Shown in pieces: positions 1-7,000 of a stretch of DNA of 44,764 nt. The DNA is taken from positions 1 through 44,764 of the forward strand of contig JAFAUH010000058.1 of assembly GCA_019243445.1 (NCBI GenBank). Reading direction: 5' to 3'. Made by a program: the position numbers and the translations under genes. Origin of the DNA: Streptomycetaceae bacterium (GTDB lineage: Bacteria > Actinomycetota > Actinomycetes > Streptomycetales > Streptomycetaceae). Under the pieces are notes generated by a model. That model worked only from the letters and a program-made list of their open reading frames with translations. It was not told the DNA's origin and made no database searches. Position 1 is the stretch's first letter; the number at the start of each line of letters is the position of its first letter.

Positions 1-150
1 AACCACCGCCGTACCGCGGAGAAGCACAAGCCGCCCACGGCGTCCAAGACCCTTTCCGGCCACATCCTGGTAACTCCTGGACTACGCACAGTAATCCACA
101 CCAAGCGGCCAGTGCAGGGAAACAGCGAAACCACCACCAGGACGGAACTC

Positions 151-393
151 ATGGCCACGCAACGACGATCAGCCGACGAGAACGCCAAGCTCCGAGAAGC
201 GACCCAGGCCCGAGACGCCCTCGCCGCCGCCCTGCTCCGGGCGGGCATCCAGCTCCCCGCGATGGATGTCCGCACCGTCTGGGAGGACGAGGCCGAGGAC
301 AAAGCCCACTACGGCCTGGTGCACCTCGGAGTGTGCTCCGCCCCCGTGGCTCACGCGCTGGCGACCGTGATCGCAAAAGGCGCCGATCGGTGA
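151..393 (+). CDS. Small conserved hypothetical protein, first of a coupled pair
   Basis: An 80-residue soluble, acidic protein of unknown function. ATG 151 is chosen because a purine-rich AGGACGGA stretch lies just upstream; the frame is open back to the window edge and a GTG at 112 is the alternative. The product begins MATQRRSADENAKLREA, with an N-terminal part that could form a short coiled coil. Its TGA stop (391-393) overlaps the GTG start of the next gene (GTGA), so the two are probably translationally coupled. Similar small gene pairs occur in streptomycete accessory regions, but I do not recognise a domain. Confidence 0.6.
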   Translation: MATQRRSADENAKLREATQARDALAAALLRAGIQLPAMDVRTVWEDEAEDKAHYGLVHLGVCSAPVAHALATVIAKGADR

Positions 394-614
394 ACGGCAG
401 CCGCGGGCCCGCCATCGGCGAGACGGTCCGGGACACCGGAAGCGACCGCATCGGCATCGTCATGGACCACCAAGGCACATACGTACAGCTCCGCCCGCTC
501 GGCGGTGGCCGTGAATGGGACGCAGACCCGGCCCACGTCAAGCCGATCAGTCAATCGGAGCTGCTGAGCGCTCGCCTCGCTGAGGTGAACGCACGCAGCA
601 AAAAGGGAAGTTGA
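390..614 (+). CDS. Small conserved hypothetical protein, second of a coupled pair
   Basis: A 74-residue protein starting at GTG 390, inside the stop codon of the preceding gene (GTGA overlap). The frame is open further upstream (to 333), but the overlap start fits a two-gene operon best. The central segment, GETVRDTGSDRIGIVMDHQG followed by TYVQLRPLGGGREWDADP, looks like a small beta-rich fold of the kind seen in many short streptomycete proteins. No signal peptide or membrane segment. Function unknown. Confidence 0.6.
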   Translation: MNGSRGPAIGETVRDTGSDRIGIVMDHQGTYVQLRPLGGGREWDADPAHVKPISQSELLSARLAEVNARSKKGS

Positions 615-931
615 TCACAATCTCTCTGCTAGTCTCCGGCGACATCAAGCACTAGGTGTCGGCCGCAAGCCGAGACATGGCGCGGACCGGTTTCCTGGCC
701 TCGTTCAGCGCCGGACCAGCGCGAATACAAGCACGTCCGTCACACCCAAGACTTATATGAATACTTTGTGATTTATCTGACAGGTGATGTTTCGTCTGAA
801 TGGGCGGAAGATGAGTTCTTGTGCACTCGTGCGGTGTCCAAACGTTCGGGGGCCGCCCCCGCAACTTTGCGCGCACACCCTGCACACAGTGCGCGGCCCC
901 GTCCTGTCCCCTTCCGAGGAGTCGCAACCCC
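615..931. other. Intergenic region upstream of the DUF485/symporter operon
   Basis: 317 nt without a credible gene. It contains an AT-richer patch (about 745-785), a GC hairpin core GGGGGC-CG-CCCCC near 848-860, and an imperfect operator-like inverted repeat GCGCAC (871-876) / GTGCGC (889-894), 38 nt before the DUF485 start. I could not identify -35/-10 boxes. A regulatory role for the inverted repeat is inference only. Confidence 0.3.
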
Positions 932-1339
932 ATGCGCAACAATCCGGCGGCAGCCGGTCCCCTCGACGGGCCGACCGCCCTGCCTTCAGCGGTCGAGGCT
1001 GCCGAAGGATCCGCCGCGGTCTACCAGCGGGTCCACAGCAGTGCCGAGTTCCGGCAGGTGCGTCGCCGCTACCAGGGCTTCGTCTTCCCGGTCGTCATCG
1101 GCATGCTGGGGTGCTACCTGCTCTACGCGGTGGTCTCCGTCACCGCGCCCGGATTCATGGGTGCGAAGCTGTTCGGCGAGGTCAACGTCGGCTTCGTCTT
1201 CACCGCCCTGCAACTCGTCTCCATCATGATCCTCGCCCACTGGTACGGACGGCACGCGAAGGCCAAGCGGGACAACGCCGCCCTGAAGCTGCGGTGGCAG
1301 GTCCAAGAGGAGCTGCAATGCCAGGAGAAGCTGCGGTGA
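932..1339 (+). CDS. DUF485 membrane protein (YjcH-like) paired with a solute symporter
   Basis: A 135-residue protein starting at ATG 932 (MRNNPAAAGP) behind a GAGGAG-type ribosome binding site. It has two predicted membrane helices (around FVFPVVIGMLGCYLLYAVV and VNVGFVFTALQLVSIMILAH) and a charged C-terminal tail, as is typical of DUF485. Family members sit next to ActP/MctC-type symporters and are needed for or modulate monocarboxylate uptake. Here the stop (1337-1339) overlaps the GTG start of the symporter gene (GTGA), so the pair is one operon with coupled translation. Confidence 0.88.
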   Translation: MRNNPAAAGPLDGPTALPSAVEAAEGSAAVYQRVHSSAEFRQVRRRYQGFVFPVVIGMLGCYLLYAVVSVTAPGFMGAKLFGEVNVGFVFTALQLVSIMILAHWYGRHAKAKRDNAALKLRWQVQEELQCQEKLR

Positions 1340-2964
1340 CGGACTCAGCGATGCTCACCCTCGCCGCCTCGACAGCCGCCGGCCACCGGACGCTCTTCCT
1401 CGCGCTGTCGATCGTGGTCACCGTGGCCACCCTTGGCATCACGTTGTGGGCCAGACATTCCACCCACACTCCCGCAGAGTTCTACACCGGCGGGCGGGAG
1501 TTCTTCCCCGGGCAGAACGGCCTGGCCCTCTCTGGTGACTTCATGTCCGCCGCCTCGGTACTCGGCATCGTCGGCGGTATGTCACTGCACGGCCTCGACG
1601 GCTTCCTCTACGCGAGCGGCTTCATTGTCGGCTGGGCGGTTTTCCTGCTGCTCTTCGCTGAGCGCATGCGCAACACCGGCCGGTTCACCACGGCCGACGC
1701 GCTTGTGTTGCGGCTGAAGGAGCGGCCGGTGCGCACCGCCTCCGCCGTCGCCAACCTGATCACGGTGATCTTCTATCTGCTGGCGCAGATGGTGGGTGCC
1801 GGGGCATTGGTCGGCGTGTTGCTCGGCACCTCCGACTCGGGAGCCAAAAATATCGCGATTTTCTGCGTCGGTGCGCTGATGATCGCCTACGTGGTACTCG
1901 GCGGGATGAAGGGCGTCACCTGGGTAGCCATCGTCAAGAGCGCGATGCTGCTCACGGTGGCTGCGGTCGCCACCGTGTTGCTGCTCAGCAAGTTCGGCTG
2001 GGACCTCAGCTCCATGCTGAGCACGGCCGCCTCGAAGAGCGGGCATGGAGAAGCGTTTCTTTCCACGGGATTGCAGTACGGCACGTCGAACGTCTCCCGG
2101 GTGGACTTCATCAGCCAGGCGATGGCACTCGGCTTCGGCATCGCCGGTCTGCCGCACTGTCTGATGCGCATCTACACTGTGCCGACCGCGCGGGCCGCCC
2201 GGACATCCGTGGTCTGGGCCCTCCTCATCATGGGCAGCTTCTACCTGATGGCATTGCTGCTCGGCTTCGGCGCCACCGCGCTCGTCGGCCCAGCCGCCAT
2301 CAAAGCGTCCGACCCGGCCGGCAACACGGCGCTGATCCTGCTCGCCCAGCATCTGGGCGGCGCGCCCGGGTCACTGGGCTCCACAATGATGCTCGGCATT
2401 TTCATCTCCATCGCGTTCGTCTCCATCCTCGCCGTGGTCGCCAGCCTCACTCTTGCCGGAGCGTCCTCGATCGCCCATGACCTGTACGCGGCGGTGATCC
2501 GCAAGGGCAGGGCGTCCCAGCTCGGCGAGCTGTGGGCGGCGCGGTGCGCCTCGGTGGGCATCGGCGCGGTCGCCGTGCTGCTGTCGCTGCTGGCGCAGAA
2601 GATGAACGTGGCGTTCTTGGTGTCGCTGGCCATCGCGATCTCCGGATCGTCGCTTGTACCCACCATGCTGTACTCGTTGTTCTGGTCGCGGTTCACCACG
2701 AGGGGTGCGCTCTGGGCGACGTACGGTGGAGTGATCGCTTCGGTGGTGCTGGTGCTGTTCTCGCCGGTCGTCTCCGGAAGCCCGACGGCGATGTTCCCGG
2801 GCGTGGACTTCCACTGGTTCCCGATCGGCAACCCGGGCATCGTCACCATCCCGCTCGGCTTCCTGCTCGGCTGGCTCGGCACCATCACCTCGTCCGGGAA
2901 ATCGGATCCGGCGAAGTACAGAGAACAGGAAGTTCGCGCGCTCACCGGCGCGGGCGCGTATTGA
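1336..2964 (+). CDS. Sodium:solute symporter, acetate/monocarboxylate permease type (ActP/MctC-like)
   Basis: A 542-residue, 13-helix transporter of the solute:sodium symporter family. GTG 1336 is preferred over ATG 1318 because AGGAGAAG precedes it at normal spacing and it overlaps the DUF485 stop. Diagnostic stretches are EFYTGGREFFPGQNGLALSG near the N-terminus, GDFMSAASVLGIVGG, and GIAGLPHCLMRIYTVP in the middle, all characteristic of the ActP branch. With the DUF485 partner it likely imports acetate, propionate or pyruvate across the cytoplasmic membrane. The exact substrate cannot be read from the sequence. Confidence 0.88.
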   Translation: MTDSAMLTLAASTAAGHRTLFLALSIVVTVATLGITLWARHSTHTPAEFYTGGREFFPGQNGLALSGDFMSAASVLGIVGGMSLHGLDGFLYASGFIVGWAVFLLLFAERMRNTGRFTTADALVLRLKERPVRTASAVANLITVIFYLLAQMVGAGALVGVLLGTSDSGAKNIAIFCVGALMIAYVVLGGMKGVTWVAIVKSAMLLTVAAVATVLLLSKFGWDLSSMLSTAASKSGHGEAFLSTGLQYGTSNVSRVDFISQAMALGFGIAGLPHCLMRIYTVPTARAARTSVVWALLIMGSFYLMALLLGFGATALVGPAAIKASDPAGNTALILLAQHLGGAPGSLGSTMMLGIFISIAFVSILAVVASLTLAGASSIAHDLYAAVIRKGRASQLGELWAARCASVGIGAVAVLLSLLAQKMNVAFLVSLAIAISGSSLVPTMLYSLFWSRFTTRGALWATYGGVIASVVLVLFSPVVSGSPTAMFPGVDFHWFPIGNPGIVTIPLGFLLGWLGTITSSGKSDPAKYREQEVRALTGAGAY

Positions 2965-2979
2965 TTCGCGCATTGATTC
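2956..2979. repeat. 12-nt tandem duplication across the symporter stop codon
   Basis: GCGTATTGATTC (2956-2967) is followed directly by GCGCATTGATTC (2968-2979), one mismatch. The first copy contains the TGA stop (2962-2964) of the symporter gene. It is one of many stop-codon-associated duplications in this window. Confidence 0.75.
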
Positions 2980-2992
2980 CTGTGGCTCTTCC

Positions 2993-3007
2993 CCGAAGGC
3001 CCTTCGG
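2993..3007. terminator. Small hairpin between convergent genes
   Basis: CCGAAG-GCC-CTTCGG lies between the converging symporter and uracil-DNA glycosylase genes, 2 nt from the stop of the latter. It is short and lacks a U-run, so it is only a weak bidirectional terminator candidate. Confidence 0.35.
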
Positions 3008-3009
3008 TT

Positions 3010-3873
3010 CTACAACAACCCCGCGAGGCCGGCACCCCGCCGCAGGATGTCGCGGATCATCGCTGGGGTGACCGTCTTCGTGGAGACATTGCGCTGACTG
3101 GGGTGATAGCAGCCGAGCACATACAACTCCCGCCTCCCCTCTTCCCCGGCGGCGAGCCGCATCTCGGTGCCGTGCCCGAATGCCGGACGCGGGCGAGGAA
3201 GTTGCCATCCCGCGGCGGAGAGCACCGGCATCAACGCCTGCCAGGCGAAGCCGCCCAACACCACCACCGCGCGCAGCGAGGGCCGCAGCAACTGGAGTTC
3301 ACGCGCGAGCCAGGGGCGGCAGGTGTCCCGCTCCGCCGTGGTGGGGCGATTCTGCGGAGGGGCGCAATGTACGGGCACAGTGATCCGTACGCCGTGCAAC
3401 GTCAGGCCGTCGCCGCGGTGGGAGGACCCAGGCTGCGAGGCGAGGCCGATCGCGTGCAATGCGGCGTACAGCACATCCCCTGACGGGTCACCAGTAAAGA
3501 TCCGCCCGGTGCGGTTGCCGCCGTGCGCGGCGGGCGCGAGGCCGATGACGGCGAGCGCGGCGTCCGATGGCCCGAAACCGGGCACCGGCCTCGCCCAGTA
3601 GTCCCACTCCCGGAATGCCTTGCGTTTGACGCGCCCAGTCTCTTCGCGCCATTCCACCAGCCGAGGACAGGCGCGGCAGCAGATCACTGTTGCGTCCAGC
3701 TCGGGCACCGTGGTGAGGAGCGGCGCCCGGCGCGCCGGAAAGCGCAAGTCACCGCGCGGTTCGCCGCGCAAGTCACCGCGCAAGTCGCCGCGCAAGTCAC
3801 CACGCAGCTCGCCGCGCGGTTCGCCGCGCAAGTCACCACGCAGGTCGTCGGGATCCGCCGCTGCATTGCTCAC
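3010..3873 (-). CDS. Uracil-DNA glycosylase, family 5 (UdgB-like)
   Basis: Removes uracil and related deaminated bases from DNA. The core carries the family-5 motif GLAPAAHGGNRTGRIFTGD, the downstream HPS motif (GCYHPSQRNVSTKT), and cysteines (CCRACPRLVEW, PVHCAPPQ, GCYHP) that would bind the 4Fe-4S cluster. I chose GTG 3873 (VSNAAADPDD) because GGTGAGGGGG lies upstream at good spacing; an ATG at 3975 would add 34 residues without a clear ribosome binding site. From about residue 10 the protein has nine tetrapeptide repeats (DLRG/EPRG/ELRG), encoded by a 12-nt tandem repeat. This extension is not part of the catalytic fold. About 287 aa. Confidence 0.85.
   Translation of the reverse strand: MSNAAADPDDLRGDLRGEPRGELRGDLRGDLRGDLRGEPRGDLRFPARRAPLLTTVPELDATVICCRACPRLVEWREETGRVKRKAFREWDYWARPVPGFGPSDAALAVIGLAPAAHGGNRTGRIFTGDPSGDVLYAALHAIGLASQPGSSHRGDGLTLHGVRITVPVHCAPPQNRPTTAERDTCRPWLARELQLLRPSLRAVVVLGGFAWQALMPVLSAAGWQLPRPRPAFGHGTEMRLAAGEEGRRELYVLGCYHPSQRNVSTKTVTPAMIRDILRRGAGLAGLL
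3739..3846 (-). repeat. In-frame 12-nt tandem repeat in the glycosylase N-terminus
   Basis: Nine 12-nt units encode DLRG, DLRG, EPRG, ELRG, DLRG, DLRG, DLRG, EPRG, DLRF. The units are imperfect but exactly in phase, so copy-number change would keep the reading frame. The repeat follows the predicted start codon by only nine codons. Confidence 0.9.
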
Positions 3874-4031
3874 GCTATTGGCCCCCTCACCACCGCCATT
3901 AATCGCATCTTCATAGTTGACCGTACTGAACGATTTGTCGTGTTTTGCAGTTTTCAATCGCTTTTGCCCTGGCATGGTGGGTACGGACGAGCGGCGGGCG
4001 GGCCGTCGTGCTCGGAGGTGAAAGAGGTGCC

Positions 4032-7000
4032 GTGTCTGGACTGCCTGTGGGTCGACTGGAAGGTGTCAGCCGACGGAGCTTCCTGTCGTCGCTGGCAGTG
4101 GCGTCCGCCGCGGTGGTGGGCCTCGACGGCGGAGCAACCGCTACAGTGCGCCCAGGGCAGACCGTCCCGGAGGCGGTACCCGTAGCGCTGCCGTACGACC
4201 TTGACGGGGCGTCGTACAACTGGGACCGCGCGGCGGCAAACCTCGATGGCCACGGCTGGGCGTTCCCAGCCGAACAGCTCCCCTCCGGCCGCACTCGGAT
4301 CGCGGGTGTGCCCTTCGACTTCCCTGCAGATGATGCCTACGGCCCCGCCGGCAAGAACTTCATGATCGCGAAAGGCCAGAAAATCCTCCTGCCGCGGGGC
4401 AACTACGCCCTGCTCTATCTGATCGGCGCGGCCACTGGCGGCCCGGTCGACGCCAAGGGTGAGGTGCTCTACGCGGACGGCGGTACGACGACCGTGCCCG
4501 TGCGGTTCTCCGACTGGGCCCAAGTGCCTGGTTTCCTGGAGGCCGTCGCCGTCGAGGCGAGCTACCGTCGCCATGCCTCGGGGGACTCCGCGCCACGAGT
4601 GCGGCTCTTCTTGCGGACCATCCCGTTCGATCCGCAACGGGAGGCCATCGGCTTCCGGCTGCCCGAGGCCAAAAGGCTCAAGCTGATCGCTGTCTCCGCC
4701 CAGCCGACGGTCCTGGGAACCGCGGTCAAGGTCACCGCGGTGGCGTCCACGGAAGTCTTCACCGGCTCCGAACAAGCACCCCATCAGATCGTGCACGTCA
4801 GCGTCGCCAACATCGGCACCCGGCCGCTCAGCTCCGACGCCCCAGCGATCATCACCCTGACGGGCGAGAAAATCCGCACCCCGCACCCTGTCCTCCTCCC
4901 GGACCTCACGCCCGGCCACGAGGAGACCGTGGAGGTGCCGGTGACGTACACGTCGAAGTATCCGGAGGGGACGGAGCTGCCGGCAAACGTCCACGCCACG
5001 ACGCAGGATGTGGCCGACACACAGTCGGTGCGGATCCGGACGGCCGAACCGGGCTGGACGATGTACATGATCTCGCACTACCACTACGACCCGGTCTGGT
5101 GGAACACACAGGGTGCTTACACCGAGTCATGGGAGAACAGCGGATTCCAGCGGCCGGGATTGACACTGGTACGGGCACATCTCGACATGGCCCGCCGCGA
5201 CCCGGACTACAAGTTCGTCCTCGCCGAACTGGACTACCTCAAGCCCTTCTGGGACATGTTCCCCGAAGACCGCGCGCTCGTGCAAAGACTGCTCGACGAG
5301 GGGCGTCTTGAGTTCGTCGGCGGCCTCTACAACGAGCCGAACACCAATCTCACCAGCGTCGAACTGACCATCCGCAGCGCCGTGTACGGGATGGGCTACC
5401 AGCGGGACGTACTGGGCGGATCGCCACATACCGCATGGCAGTTGGACGTCTTCGGACACGACCCGCAGTTCCCCGGGATCATGGCGGACGCCGGCCACTC
5501 GTCGAGCTCGTGGGCGCGCGGACCGCACCATGAATGGGGGCCGAAGCAGACCGTCGGTGACAACAAGCGGATGCAGTTCCACAGCGAGTTCGACTGGATC
5601 GCGCCGAGCGGAAAATCGCTGCTCACCAGCTATATGCCCAACCACTACTCGGCCGGTTGGCGAATGGACACCGCCAAGGATCTGCCCGCCGCAGAAGCAA
5701 CCGCGTACGACCTGTTCCGCGACCTGAAATCGGTGGCGGCGACGCGGAATTGCCTGCTGCCGGTGGGTACCGACTACGCCCCGCCGAACCGGTGGGTGAC
5801 CCGGGTGCACCGCTCCTGGGCGAGCAAGTACGTGTGGCCGAAGTTCGTCACCGCCGTGCCGAGCGAGTTCTTCGACGCCGTACGCAAGGAACTGGACGCG
5901 CAGCACACCGCGCTCTCGCCGCAGACGCGCGATATGAACCCCATCTTCACCGGCAAGGACATCACATACATCGATACCAAGCAGGCGCAGCGCGAGGCGG
6001 AGAACACACTGCTCGCAGCGGAACGGTTCGCCACGATCGCCGCCCTGCTCGGCGCCACCTACCCGGCCCGCGCCCTGGACAAGGCGTGGCGCCAACTGTG
6101 CTTCGGTGCCCACCATGACGCGATCACCGGCTCCGAGTGCGATCAGGTCTATCTGGACCTGCTCGGCGGCTGGCGCGAGGCTCTTGAACTGGGACGCACC
6201 GCACTGGACGGCGCACAGGCGTTCATCGCCTCGCACGCCGACACCCGCGGCCCCGGCATGCCACTGCTGGTTTTCAACGCGATGGCATGGCGGCGTACGG
6301 ACGTAGTCCTGGCCGACGTCGACTTCCCCGCACCCGGCCCGGTTGGTATCGCCCTGCGCGACCCGGCCGGGAACAGCGTGCCCGTCCACGCCGAGCGGCT
6401 CACCCATCACGCCGACGGCACCCTCGCTTCCGCTCGGCTCGGCTTCATCGCCAAGGACATCCCCGCGACCGGTTACGCCACTTACCACCTCACGCCCTCC
6501 GACACCCCGCTGCACTCCTCCAGCTGGAGCCCGGTGGCACAGGGCGATGCGGATACCCGGTGGATCGAGAACGAGTACTACCACCTCACCGTCGATCCCT
6601 CACGCGGCGGCGTCATCAACTCGCTCCACGACAAGGCAGCGGACAAGCAAATGCTCCGCACCGGCGGCTTCGCAGGCGAACTGCTCGCTTACGACGAGTA
6701 CGAGGACGGCCCGAGTGCACCCTCGGGCGGCCCCTGGGTGATTGTGCCCAAGGGCGGCCCGATCGCGTCCAGTTCGCAGCATTCGGCGAAGGTCACCGTG
6801 GAACGCTGCCCGATCGGCCGGCGTATCACCGCAACGGCCGATTTCGTGGACTGCCGCTACACACAGGAGATCACGCTGTGGGACGGCGTGGACCGGGTCG
6901 ATCTCACCACTCGCATCGACGAATTCACCGGCACCAACCGTCTGATGCGGGTGCGCTTCCAGCCGGACGTCGAAGGCGGCATGCCCGTCTGCGAGGTCGG

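Noticed and set aside
3945-4031. N-terminal extension of the mannosidase beginning MQFSIAFALAWW
   Set aside because: The GTG at 4032 has a better ribosome binding site and gives a normal-length Tat signal; the extension would bury it.
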